From NCBI GenBank assembly GCA_023401925.1, contig JAEXDA010000081.1, forward strand, positions 1 through 64,000: DNA of 64,000 nt. The letters run 5' to 3'. Made by a program: the position numbers and the translations under genes. Shown here piece by piece: positions 7,515 to 16,789 of the stretch (position 1 is the first letter of the stretch; each line of letters starts with the position of its first letter). The notes under the pieces were generated by a model. The model did not search any database. It saw only the letters and a program-made list of their open reading frames with translations, and had not been told where the DNA came from. Source of the DNA: Bacillota bacterium. GTDB lineage: Bacteria > Bacillota > UBA4882 > UBA8346.

Positions 7515-10426
7515 TTTCACGGATTATATTTGCCGTTCTAATTATAACTATATTATCAGCAGTACCAATGAATGTGTCAGCTGCCACAAACCAAGAAATA
7601 ACCGATATGAGAAATATGAAGAGTAAAATAGTAGCTTTTTGTATTTCTAAAGACATCATGAATGACGGAACAAACGCCAGGGTACAGTGGTGTTACAAGT
7701 CACAGGCGGGCACCTATTTGTCCACTCAAAATGTCAATGGAAGTTGGGCGGATGTAAATTATGCCGATACTGGCTCAGCTGCGAACGGAGCGCCATGGCT
7801 TCCATACCTGGCATTGGATAGAATGCAAGCTATGGCCCAGGCATTTGCGGATCCAGCTAATCAATATTACCATAGCCCGTCCATGCAAAACGGCATCCAA
7901 AAAGCAATTGACTATTGGTTTACAGTGAATCCCACATCGGTCAACTGGTGGGAGAACGGTATCGGCAGACAGGAAAGGCTCATGAAGATAGCTGTGATGT
8001 GTGAAGGCTATTTAACTTCAACTGAGGTCACCAATATCGTAAATATTTTAAGCGCAGCTCAAACCACAGACGGGACCAATTCATCATGGTACACACAGGA
8101 ATGCGGGTACAAAGGGCTTATTCTTGAAGATCCAAACACAGTAAGATCCGCTATCGCCGCATTCAATGTATTGGCCAATATTACGATAACCGTTACTGGT
8201 ATACAAACCGATATGGGTTTTTTTGAGCACGGGAAAAAAAATTATACGACCGGATATGGAATGTCTTTCGCAAGAGATATGGCCTTTTGGGCCTACTTGA
8301 CTACCGGAACTGTATTTGCCTTCGATCCGAATGCCATTGTCTGCCTGTCCTCTTATATTTTGGATGGTACCCGGTGGATCCTCAAAGGAAATGTAGCGGA
8401 TCTGGGTATGGGAATGAACGGGCCGAATTGGCCGGGATATACGAGCAGTGCAAATCGGTTTTATGAGGACCCGTTGAAATGGATGCAAACAGCCAATCCA
8501 GTTCGTGCTGGGGATTTTTCGAAAGCATTAACAAATATACAGGGCGGTAGTACTGATAACGGGCTTAAAGGAAACAGAACTTTATGGGATACACTGGTGT
8601 CTTCCCATATGAGAACAAATTACGGAATTACGGTAAAAATGGCTTCGAGTACTGTCACGGGTGGAGAATGGCGCACAATGAATCCAAATGGATACAATTT
8701 ACTGTACTGGACTTGTCAAGGAGCAACAGCTATCCAGCAACATGGCGATGAATATGAGGGTATCTATCCGCTGATGGATTGGGCGCATGTCCCGGGTACA
8801 ACAGCACCTGATGCGCTTACCAAGGATGGGGGTTTTACAAACCCGAAAACCTTTGTGGGTGGTGTAACCAATGAGAAATACGGAGCGACTGCCTTTGATT
8901 TCAACAAACTGAATACCAGCGGCAAAAAAGGGTATTTCTTTTTTGATAATGAAATGGTCGCTCTGGGTGCGGGGATTACATCAACTGCAACAGCTCCGAT
9001 TCACACAACTTTGAACCAATGCCTTGCCCGGGGCAGTGTCCTGGTAGATGGGAACCTATTTTCTGGGAATGCGATTTCATTTACCGGTAAATGGGTGTAT
9101 CATGACGGTATTGGTTATGTATTCCCGGATACTACTACCTATAGTGTACAGAACAAATCAATCACCGGAAGTTGGAGTAATGTTATACGGGATAGCGATA
9201 CAACATCGATAACCCAAAACGTTTTCTCTCTTTGGCTTAACCATGGCACTAATCCTACGAATGCAAGTTATCAATATATCGTCCTCCCAGGGGAGACCTC
9301 AGCCCAAGTAAGCAGCTACGCCAATAGCCTTCCGGTAAGCATCATATCCAATACAGCGTCAATACAAGGTGTGCGCCATAACACGCTCGGAATTGCAGAA
9401 ATATTATTTTATCAGGCTGGTAGAGTAACTGTAAGGAGCGGTTTAGATGTAACGGTAGATCAGCCCTGCATGGTCATAATTGATGAATCTGCTTCTCCGG
9501 TAAAAATATCGGTAGCAAATCCTGAAACATCAGGAATTACGGTAAATGTAACATTGAATAGAAATGGGACGCAAACAACGACAAAATTTACTCTGGGTAC
9601 AGCTACTTTTACAGGTAGGAGTATCACCCAGCCGGAGGGCGGAACAATTGATGACAGCGGTTATGCTCTTGCCTATTATAAGCCAGTGGTCGCCTCCTCA
9701 AGTCATGGCAATTCATTGGCTGCTTCCAACGGGGTAGACTGTTTAAGAGCGTCCAGATGGGGGTCGAATTATACCGATAACGAATGGATTTATGTGGACC
9801 TCACAAGCCAATATGTTATAAACAAGGTAATATTAAGTTGGGAGACTGCATACGGCAGGAGCTATAAAATCCAGGTGTCCAATGATGCAGCAAACTGGAC
9901 GGATGTTTATTCTACGACAACCGGGGATGGCGGAACCGACGTGATCAACTTTACGCCGACAAGTGCACGATACGTAAAGATGTTGGGTATACAAAGAGGA
10001 ACGGGCTATGGGTATTCATTATGGGACTTTGAGGTGTATGAAGCTCCTGGCTTGGCACAGAACAAGGCTGCAACAGCAAGTTCTTCTAAGGATTCTACAG
10101 TAGCGGCTTCCTATGCAGTAGATGGGAATATGAGTACAAGATGGGGCTCGAACTATACTGATAATGAATGGATCCATGTAGATCTTGGCTCAACCCAAAG
10201 TATCAACCAGGTAGTGCTGAACTGGGAAACAGCGTACGGCAAGAGTTATAAAATCCAGGTGTCCAATGATGCGATAAACTGGACGGATGTTTATTCTACG
10301 ACAACCGGGGATGGCGGAACCGACATAATCGGCTTCACGGAGACAACTGCACGGTATGTAAAGATGTTGGGCATACAAAGGGGAACCGGCTATGGGTATT
10401 CATTATGGGAGTTTAAAGTATATTGA
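7499..10426 (+). CDS. Secreted PL8-family polysaccharide lyase with two F5/8C domains
   Basis: Family 8 lyases cleave uronic-acid-containing chains (hyaluronan, chondroitin, xanthan) by beta-elimination. 975 residues with a signal peptide (about 1-28, cut near VSA-AT). The alpha/alpha-toroid shows NWWENGIG at 149-156 and His244 followed nine residues later by Tyr253, matching the catalytic His/Tyr spacing of hyaluronate lyases. The central and C-terminal beta domains follow (AHVPGTTA, MVIIDES). The usual RGR segment near residue 300 is replaced by a degenerate stretch. Two discoidin/F5-8C carbohydrate-binding domains (about 725-850 and 852-975) are near-duplicates. Codon use is more AT-rich than in its neighbours, suggesting transfer. 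Precise substrate unknown. Confidence 0.85.
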   Translation: MFNRLISRIIFAVLIITILSAVPMNVSAATNQEITDMRNMKSKIVAFCISKDIMNDGTNARVQWCYKSQAGTYLSTQNVNGSWADVNYADTGSAANGAPWLPYLALDRMQAMAQAFADPANQYYHSPSMQNGIQKAIDYWFTVNPTSVNWWENGIGRQERLMKIAVMCEGYLTSTEVTNIVNILSAAQTTDGTNSSWYTQECGYKGLILEDPNTVRSAIAAFNVLANITITVTGIQTDMGFFEHGKKNYTTGYGMSFARDMAFWAYLTTGTVFAFDPNAIVCLSSYILDGTRWILKGNVADLGMGMNGPNWPGYTSSANRFYEDPLKWMQTANPVRAGDFSKALTNIQGGSTDNGLKGNRTLWDTLVSSHMRTNYGITVKMASSTVTGGEWRTMNPNGYNLLYWTCQGATAIQQHGDEYEGIYPLMDWAHVPGTTAPDALTKDGGFTNPKTFVGGVTNEKYGATAFDFNKLNTSGKKGYFFFDNEMVALGAGITSTATAPIHTTLNQCLARGSVLVDGNLFSGNAISFTGKWVYHDGIGYVFPDTTTYSVQNKSITGSWSNVIRDSDTTSITQNVFSLWLNHGTNPTNASYQYIVLPGETSAQVSSYANSLPVSIISNTASIQGVRHNTLGIAEILFYQAGRVTVRSGLDVTVDQPCMVIIDESASPVKISVANPETSGITVNVTLNRNGTQTTTKFTLGTATFTGRSITQPEGGTIDDSGYALAYYKPVVASSSHGNSLAASNGVDCLRASRWGSNYTDNEWIYVDLTSQYVINKVILSWETAYGRSYKIQVSNDAANWTDVYSTTTGDGGTDVINFTPTSARYVKMLGIQRGTGYGYSLWDFEVYEAPGLAQNKAATASSSKDSTVAASYAVDGNMSTRWGSNYTDNEWIHVDLGSTQSINQVVLNWETAYGKSYKIQVSNDAINWTDVYSTTTGDGGTDIIGFTETTARYVKMLGIQRGTGYGYSLWEFKVY
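9755..10425 (+). repeat. Internal duplication encoding two F5/8C domains
   Basis: The DNA at about 9755-10041 is repeated, with few changes, at about 10139-10425, a 384-bp period. Each unit encodes the segment from RWGSNYTDNEW to GYGYSLW. The close identity at DNA level suggests a recent duplication or gene conversion between the two binding domains. Confidence 0.85.
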
Positions 10427-10952
10427 TTGTATCAGGTGAAATAACAGAATATAATGGCACACATTAATCATCATAGTAGGAGGTTTTCTATTTTCAAAGT
10501 CACTTTCACGCATTATAGGAAGCATTATCCCGCTGCCATCGTGGCGCGGGAGTCCTGGAGACTGGTTGCCTTCATCCTAGAGCCAGCCTCGTATATATTT
10601 TTCAAAAGCCGATGGCTTGGAATTGTAATTACAATTCCTTAAAAAATGCCTGCATTTTATATGATTCATTGGAAATCAAAGCCGCGCCGCCGACATCCTG
10701 TCGGCGGTTGCCTTATTCTGTATCAATGACTAAGTTGAAAAAGGTATCGACTTCAATGTAGTTAAAGAATGGTTGAAATATTTCAGTATTCAAGTTTTAG
10801 AGAACGATATGCCCATTCACAGTCGAAGGGCTTGAAAGAAGCTTTAAAAGTAAAGAGGATCGTAATATTACCCACTATTATCCTAAGTTTAACCCCTATT
10901 CATCTAAAACATTGCACGGTAAAATAAATATATCAATTATATCAACCGAGGT
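10427..10952. other. Intergenic region with repeat copy and palindromes
   Basis: No convincing gene. It contains the first copy of a ~120-bp repeat (listed separately), a 20-nt palindrome at about 10620-10639 (ggaattgtaa/ttacaattcc), and an inverted repeat at about 10688-10708 (ccgccgaca/tgtcggcgg). A short open stretch at about 10735-10833 has no recognisable product. The next gene's Shine-Dalgarno (gagg, 10948-10951) is at the right edge. Confidence 0.5.
10459..10576 (+). repeat. ~120-bp repeat, copy 1 (after PL8 gene)
   Basis: This block matches 23921-24041 over its whole length, with scattered substitutions. The best-conserved part runs through tttcacgcatta, gccatcgtggcgcgg and agtcctggagactggttg. 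Each copy begins a few tens of bases after the stop codon of a large secreted polysaccharide-degrading enzyme. It encodes no plausible protein. It could be part of a transferred cassette or a dispersed non-coding element. Confidence 0.8.
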
Positions 10953-10961
10953 ATGTTGAAA

Positions 10962-12956
10962 ATGATTCAATTCACCCCCGCACAAACCGCTCACTACCGG
11001 AAACAGTTAGAACAAAACGATCTCCTGATTCCATGGCTACAAAAACAAGTGCAACCATTAATAGATCAAGGAGTCAAAGTGCCGGATCAAGGGATAGCGA
11101 CTTGGTCGCATTATTACTATTGTTCCAAGCATTCCGTACCCTTAACCTTTCATTTTGATGACCCGCAAAAACACATTTGCCCGGTTGATGGTGAAATTTT
11201 TAGCGGAGAACCTTATGATGGCGCATGGTGGCGGATTGTGAATGAAGAAAACGCCCGAGCATGTTATTGTTCCGGTTTATTATGGTTTTTTACCCGCGAT
11301 TTGAAGTATCTACAATTGTCCAAGAAAATATTATCGGAATATGCCCGGTATTATCCAGGATATCAAGTACATGGCGGAATTCCTTATAACGGACCGGGAA
11401 AAGCCAATGCCCAGACCCTTTGTGAGGCAATGTGGCTCCGCCTGTTAGCTTTTGGTTATGACTTAATCGTTGACAGTCTAACCCGTGATGAACAGGCGAA
11501 GATTGAAACCAACCTCCTGACGCCCGGAGCCGAATTTCTGAAAGAACATCGAACGCCGCAGCTTCATAATCATGAAGTGATCATCAATACCGCCATGGCA
11601 ATTTTAGGAATTTTACTGCGGCGGGAAGATATTATCGAATATGCTGTTCATACCAAGTACGGGTTGGAGTATCAGGTCGAGAACGGTCTGTTAAAAGACG
11701 GATTTTGGTTTGAAGGCTCCATCGGATATCATTTTTTTGCCCTGGAATCATTTTTGGCCTATGAGAAATTCGCTTATCATACCCCTTATCGCCTGAATCA
11801 CCCAAGATTTCCGGCAATGTTGCAATTTCCGCTGAAACTAATTCAGCCCGACTATCAGTTTCCCTTGTTGAATGATGCAAGTTATGGTGAAAAAAATGAA
11901 CAGTTGGAGGCAATATATGAATTTGGCTTTCGTGAATATGGTAATCCTGAATTTTGTTGGCTGTTAAACCGGATCTATCAACATCATCCGCGACAAGCAA
12001 GTCTGGCGGCATTTCTTTATGGAGTCGATAGTTTACCCGAGGCCCGGGAGATGAAACTTACCCATTATCACGATGCCGCCGGCTCGGGCTTGACGATCTT
12101 CCGCGGCTCAAACCGCCAGTATTTACTGGTCAAACATGGCCCGTTCGGCGGTGAGCATGACCATTACGACCGGCTTGGAATTTCTTTTCTGGCATTTGGT
12201 GAGCGGATCGCCCCCGATCTAGGAACCACCGGTTATGGCGCCAAACTTCATTACGATTACTATAAAAACACCGGTAGCCATAATACGGTCATGATTAATG
12301 AGGAAAACCAACCACCGGCTGATGGAAAGGTAGTAAGGTTTGTTAAAAGGCCGGACTACATTTTATTGGATACCGAAGTCAAATGGGACGGCGGTTATCC
12401 GGGTTTGGACTCGCATACTATCGTCCAATGGGATGAACAGAGTTATAGCGGAGTCGCCATGCGCCGGGTCATTCTATGGTGCGACCATTATTTTGTGGAA
12501 GTTTTTAAAATAGAGGGTGTTAGAGATACCACTATTGATTGGGTGCTCCATATCCCGGGAAAGTTGGCAGTTGATTCAACCCGGAGTTATCCAGGCATCT
12601 TTAGCAAGAAAAAACCTTTTACATATCTTAAAAATATTCGGACCGTAAACCGGTCCGGTGTGGTCAAATCCAGTTGGTTATTGCAGCACTGCCAATTCAA
12701 CCTTTTTAGCTACAGTGACGCTACCAATCTATTTTTATATGCGGATGGACCGGATAACCCATCGACCGGGGATATTTCCTACTTTATCAACCGGGTCCGG
12801 GGTAAACAGGCTCTTTTTGTTAACTTATGGGAAGTTGTTGGCCGGGCAGATTCGGGCGTTCGAAATGTGGACTGCCGGGTTGAACGGGAAGTTGTCACCG
12901 TAAGTGTGGTTCAAGAGGGTCGGACAAACCACTACCCAATCCGGCTGGAACGATAG
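10962..12956 (+). CDS. Heparinase II/III-family lyase, cytoplasmic
   Basis: Heparinase II/III proteins (PL12/15/17/21 group) eliminate uronic acids from oligo- or polysaccharides. About 664 residues: an alpha-helical toroid in the N-terminal half (QLHNHEVIINTAMA and DGFWFEGSIGYHFF carry candidate catalytic Asn/His/Glu/Tyr) and a beta-sandwich from about residue 370 with GGEHDHYDRLG and TGSHNTVMINEENQ. There is no signal peptide, so it probably acts on imported unsaturated oligosaccharides, like exo-type oligo-lyases (inference). ATG 10953 is too close to gagg (10948-10951); ATG 10962 or TTG 10956 is better. It completes the PL8, importer and GH130 set upstream. Subfamily uncertain. Confidence 0.82.
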   Translation: MIQFTPAQTAHYRKQLEQNDLLIPWLQKQVQPLIDQGVKVPDQGIATWSHYYYCSKHSVPLTFHFDDPQKHICPVDGEIFSGEPYDGAWWRIVNEENARACYCSGLLWFFTRDLKYLQLSKKILSEYARYYPGYQVHGGIPYNGPGKANAQTLCEAMWLRLLAFGYDLIVDSLTRDEQAKIETNLLTPGAEFLKEHRTPQLHNHEVIINTAMAILGILLRREDIIEYAVHTKYGLEYQVENGLLKDGFWFEGSIGYHFFALESFLAYEKFAYHTPYRLNHPRFPAMLQFPLKLIQPDYQFPLLNDASYGEKNEQLEAIYEFGFREYGNPEFCWLLNRIYQHHPRQASLAAFLYGVDSLPEAREMKLTHYHDAAGSGLTIFRGSNRQYLLVKHGPFGGEHDHYDRLGISFLAFGERIAPDLGTTGYGAKLHYDYYKNTGSHNTVMINEENQPPADGKVVRFVKRPDYILLDTEVKWDGGYPGLDSHTIVQWDEQSYSGVAMRRVILWCDHYFVEVFKIEGVRDTTIDWVLHIPGKLAVDSTRSYPGIFSKKKPFTYLKNIRTVNRSGVVKSSWLLQHCQFNLFSYSDATNLFLYADGPDNPSTGDISYFINRVRGKQALFVNLWEVVGRADSGVRNVDCRVEREVVTVSVVQEGRTNHYPIRLER

Positions 12957-13067
12957 CTAAAAATATGATGAAACTCAAGGGACAAATCCTATCAAGAGAT
13001 TCAGCCGGTCCGACCGATACATCAATCGATAGTATTTTTGGAAATACGCATAGGATGGGGTAGATTA

Positions 13068-14885
13068 ATGTTTTCATTCCATAATATCCCGAAATGGACC
13101 TACAGGTTTCATAACTTAAAGTTACAAAATAAAATGATCATCGCCACTATTTTTTGTGTGCTCTTTTCTACCGTTTTTTTAGGCTATTTTGCATTAAAAC
13201 TTTCCACGGGTATCATTGAACGAAATGCTTATAAACAAACGAATGAGACTATCCAATCCTCCGCTAAATACCTGGATGAAAAAATAAAAAGCTTATTGAT
13301 AAATATCAACTATATGTTAATCAATGAAAACTTTAAAGAGGCAGTCATTAAAGTAGTGGTCGATGAGAATTTTAATGAAGGAGTAGAATTCTCAAAGATT
13401 GAACCGGTGATTTCCCAAGTACGGGTCACCAGCCCGTTAATTGATTCAGTCTATGTTGTGACTCCCCGGATTATTTTTTATGATACCACAAAACTTCCCA
13501 TTACACGGGATGGAATCTTGAATACGCCGATTTATAAAAGATTTCTCAAAAACAAATTGATTATCTGGGGACACCCTGGTGAAGCAACCTGGCTGAAAGA
13601 AAAAGAAGGTATGATTCCAGTCTTCATTAGTCTAAATCTTGGCCCCGAAAAAGCTCCCAGTATTCAACCGGCTGATGTTTTTATGATGGTTCATCTAAAA
13701 GAATACAATATTATTCAGGATCTATCCGAATTCAGAAACCGTTTTGCAGCTGAAAGCTATCTATTAGGCCGGGATGGAGAAATAATCTCCCATAGTCCGG
13801 AAGCTAAATATCTCAATATTTTTCAGAAGGAAAAAGTTATTCGCAATATGGCTCAAAAAGATAGCCAATATTTTTACTATATCGTCAACAAGGAAAAACT
13901 ACTGGTCAATTTTGCAACTTTATCCGTCAATGGCTGGAAATTGGTTACCGTTACTCCGGTCAAACAATTATTGGGAGAGGTTCAGTATATCCAGTGGGTG
14001 ACTTTGATTGTCGGTGGTTTATGCACGGTTTTTTTAATTTATATCTCAATTATTGTTGCAAAAATGGTAACTAAACCCCTTTATAAGTTGCAAACAGTCA
14101 TGGGGAGAGTACAAAACCGAGACTTTTCAACCCGGTTTGAACCCAAGTATGATGATGAAGTCGGGGAACTGGCCAATAACTTTAATGTCATGTTGGACGA
14201 GATTAACTTATTAATTGGGCAGTTAAAAGATGAACAAGAGAAATTTAAGATCGAACAAAAGTTAAAACAGGTGGCGGAGCTTAATGCGTTACAATCCCAA
14301 ATCAATCCGCACTTTTTATATAATACGCTGGATTCAATCTATTGGAAAGCCTTAACCGGAGGCAACGAACAGGCAGCAGAGATGGTAATCTCTTTGGCGG
14401 AGTTTTTCCGGCTGGGGTTAAACAAAGGCAAGGAAGGGATCTTTATTGAACAAGAAGTAAAGCATGTGGAGCGGTATCTTTTTCTCCAAAAAAATATTTA
14501 CGAAGGCAAGTTCACCTATGAAATAGTGGTGGAACCGGAAGTATACCACTATATGATCCTGAAATTTGTTTTGCAACCGTTGGCCGAAAATGCTTTAATC
14601 CATGGTTTTTCCGAGATGAAACAGGGTGGCAAGATCCAGATTATTGCTAAAAAAGCCGGCCGTCAGATCTGTCTGGAAGTTATCGACAACGGCAAAGGAT
14701 TTGAAGTGGGGAAAATTCAGCAAGCCCTCCTTGAAGAGCAGCCTAGCCAGAGCGGCTACGCTCTTACCAACATTCACCGGCGTTTAAAACTACATTACGG
14801 AGACGATTACCGTATGGAGATGTTTAGTGAGGCTTATCGGCAGACAAGTATCAGGATTTGGATTCCGGCGCTGGAGGAGATTTAA
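13068..14885 (+). CDS. YesM-type sensor histidine kinase (locus B)
   Basis: Membrane histidine kinase controlling the downstream transporter through the adjacent response regulator. About 605 residues from ATG 13068, which follows aggatgggg; the frame is open to TTG 13038 but that lacks a Shine-Dalgarno. Membrane helix near residues 20-42, a large extracellular Cache-like sensor, a second helix near 300-320, HAMP, then the His_kinase domain with the phospho-acceptor His in QINPHFLYNTLDSIYW and an HATPase domain (LQPLAENALIHGF, DNGKGF). Its stop lies 1 nt before the regulator's start. It probably senses an extracellular sugar or binding protein; the ligand is unknown. Confidence 0.92.
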   Translation: MFSFHNIPKWTYRFHNLKLQNKMIIATIFCVLFSTVFLGYFALKLSTGIIERNAYKQTNETIQSSAKYLDEKIKSLLININYMLINENFKEAVIKVVVDENFNEGVEFSKIEPVISQVRVTSPLIDSVYVVTPRIIFYDTTKLPITRDGILNTPIYKRFLKNKLIIWGHPGEATWLKEKEGMIPVFISLNLGPEKAPSIQPADVFMMVHLKEYNIIQDLSEFRNRFAAESYLLGRDGEIISHSPEAKYLNIFQKEKVIRNMAQKDSQYFYYIVNKEKLLVNFATLSVNGWKLVTVTPVKQLLGEVQYIQWVTLIVGGLCTVFLIYISIIVAKMVTKPLYKLQTVMGRVQNRDFSTRFEPKYDDEVGELANNFNVMLDEINLLIGQLKDEQEKFKIEQKLKQVAELNALQSQINPHFLYNTLDSIYWKALTGGNEQAAEMVISLAEFFRLGLNKGKEGIFIEQEVKHVERYLFLQKNIYEGKFTYEIVVEPEVYHYMILKFVLQPLAENALIHGFSEMKQGGKIQIIAKKAGRQICLEVIDNGKGFEVGKIQQALLEEQPSQSGYALTNIHRRLKLHYGDDYRMEMFSEAYRQTSIRIWIPALEEI

Positions 14886-14886
14886 T

Positions 14887-16506
14887 ATGTACCGTATGAT
14901 GATTGTGGATGACAAAGATGATATCATTCAGGGAATCCAATCGATGGGACGATGGCCGGAAATTGGAGTAGAAATAACCGGTTGGGCCAATAACGGGGAA
15001 GAGGCTTTGGCGATAATGGAAGAAAGTAAACCGCAGATTGTGATTACGGATATTAAAATGCCGGTTATGGATGGCATCCAATTAACCGAGTCCATCAAAA
15101 AGCGGTATCCGGAAATCAAGGTGATTATTCTCAGCGGATATGATGAATTTCAATATGCGCAGCAAGCGTTGAAACTTGGCGCCGAGGAATATTTATTGAA
15201 GCCGATCCGGATTCATCAACTCCAAGAGGTTATTTTGCGGGTAATCCACAAATTGAATGATGAAAAATTAAAACAGGAAGAAGAGACAAAGATATTAGAA
15301 CGTTTAGCGCAGAGTTTACCGCTGTTACGGGATAAATTTCTGCAGCGGCTATTGGAAGAACCCGGCAGTCTATATGAGGAAGAGGTATGCCAACGGTTAA
15401 ATTTTTTGGAAGTGGATTTATATCCGGAATATTTGGCGGTATTGGCAGTAGAGATCGATCATTATAACGGGGTTATCGACCAAAATAGTTATCGGCAGAT
15501 GGAATTATTGGGTCAGAACCTTATCCAACTAAAAGCCGAGTTCAACCGGGAAGCAGGTAAAAGTATAATCTTTACCGATAAAAAAGAGCGCTTTGGATGG
15601 ATCGTCTCGGTACCGGGATTAAACCATTTACCGGAAATAAACCAAACTGTTTTTGCCTTAGCCGAAAATATCAGTATCCTAGCCCAAGAAAAAGCAAAGG
15701 TCACTGTCTCTATCGGTATCGGTCGTTTTTACGCCGGTTTTTTACAATTGTTTCATTCTTATCAAGAAGCAGTCGAGGCACTGTCCCATAAATTTTTGTT
15801 GGGATCCAATCAGATTATTCACATTGATGATGTATTACCCGACCCCAAGCTGCATTTTCACTACCCGTTGGAATTGGAGAAAGAACTGCTGGTATCGTTA
15901 AAAGCCGGAACCAGGCAAGAAGGAATGCATCTGCTGGATTCCTATTTTGAGGTTTTGGACCAATATGCTGTTTGCTCCCCCAAACTCATCAAGAAGTACT
16001 TAACCGGATTGGTGGCATCGATATCCAGAATTTTGTTGGAAATGAATATCGACGAAATTCAATTAACAGGAGGGGAGGAGGATTTGCTTATCCAAATTAC
16101 CCAACTGGATACTTTGGAGAAAACGAAACCATGGCTTGGGAAGTTAATGGAGGGAATTTACTTGGTGTGTTCATGTGAAAAAAAACATAAAACACAAACC
16201 AAGATGGAAAAAGCCAAAGGATACATCGGTGAACATATGGCGGATGAAATCTCTTTACATGCGGTAGCGAATTTTATCGATTTAAGTCCCAATTATTTTA
16301 CCACATTGTTTAAAGAATACACGGGTGAGACTTTCATGGATTATGTCATTCGGGTGCGGATCGATAAAGCGAAAGAACTGTTAACAACCGGGCAATTTAA
16401 AGTCTATGAGGTCGCAAATACTGTTGGCTATTCCGATGCCAGATATTTTAGTGAAATCTTCAAAAAATGGGTAGGCATGGCTCCAGCCGAATACATTAAA
16501 AAATAA
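14887..16506 (+). CDS. YesN-type response regulator, AraC DNA-binding (locus B)
   Basis: Partner of the preceding kinase. About 539 residues. REC domain at 1-120 with the acidic pair DDKDD and phospho-acceptor Asp55 (VITDIKMPVMDG), a variable middle region, and a C-terminal AraC domain (about 435-539) with HAVANFIDLSPNYFTTLFKE and YEVANTVGYSDARYF. ATG 14887 follows ggaggag (14873-14879). The regulator and kinase are cotranscribed and lie just upstream of a binding protein and two permeases, so these are the likely targets, as is usual for YesMN pairs. Confidence 0.93.
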   Translation: MYRMMIVDDKDDIIQGIQSMGRWPEIGVEITGWANNGEEALAIMEESKPQIVITDIKMPVMDGIQLTESIKKRYPEIKVIILSGYDEFQYAQQALKLGAEEYLLKPIRIHQLQEVILRVIHKLNDEKLKQEEETKILERLAQSLPLLRDKFLQRLLEEPGSLYEEEVCQRLNFLEVDLYPEYLAVLAVEIDHYNGVIDQNSYRQMELLGQNLIQLKAEFNREAGKSIIFTDKKERFGWIVSVPGLNHLPEINQTVFALAENISILAQEKAKVTVSIGIGRFYAGFLQLFHSYQEAVEALSHKFLLGSNQIIHIDDVLPDPKLHFHYPLELEKELLVSLKAGTRQEGMHLLDSYFEVLDQYAVCSPKLIKKYLTGLVASISRILLEMNIDEIQLTGGEEDLLIQITQLDTLEKTKPWLGKLMEGIYLVCSCEKKHKTQTKMEKAKGYIGEHMADEISLHAVANFIDLSPNYFTTLFKEYTGETFMDYVIRVRIDKAKELLTTGQFKVYEVANTVGYSDARYFSEIFKKWVGMAPAEYIKK

Positions 16507-16538
16507 AATTGATCGATGATGGTATGGCGGTTTAAAAC

Positions 16539-16642
16539 GGTCTGTCCCAAAAGGGTTTTCATTGATCAAAAAACGCAATATATTGGCGAGAAGTTACAAA
16601 TCAGTTCAATATATTGCGTTTTTCATTTTTTGAACAGACCCT
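16539..16642. mobile_element. MITE-like palindromic element (~104 bp)
   Basis: Imperfect terminal inverted repeats: ggtctgtcccaaaag at the left and, reading the other strand, gggtctgttcaaaaa at the right. The interior has a perfect 17-bp stem (aaaaacgcaatatattg at 16569-16585 with its complement at 16607-16623). A related element lies at 49446-49570. The termini resemble IS ends of the gggtctgtcccaaaa type common in Firmicutes. It lies just after the response regulator and may double as its terminator. Confidence 0.65.
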
Positions 16643-16789
16643 GTTTTTTCTTAATTCAGAAATCGGCTGGAAAAATCAGCAAATCAAATCAGAAGAAATA
16701 CCCCGTATTTCGTAAGGGTACCTCGTTGTGGAAAAATATAAATGACGTTACAATTAAATTACAAATTTTTGAATGGGAGATGACATTCG

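Noticed and set aside
8084..8488. 134-codon minus-strand open frame
   Set aside because: It is antisense to the catalytic domain of the PL8 gene, which is clearly coding.
10454..10642. 62-codon open frame after the PL8 gene
   Set aside because: It lies within the 120-bp repeat; the other copy does not keep the frame, so it is not coding.
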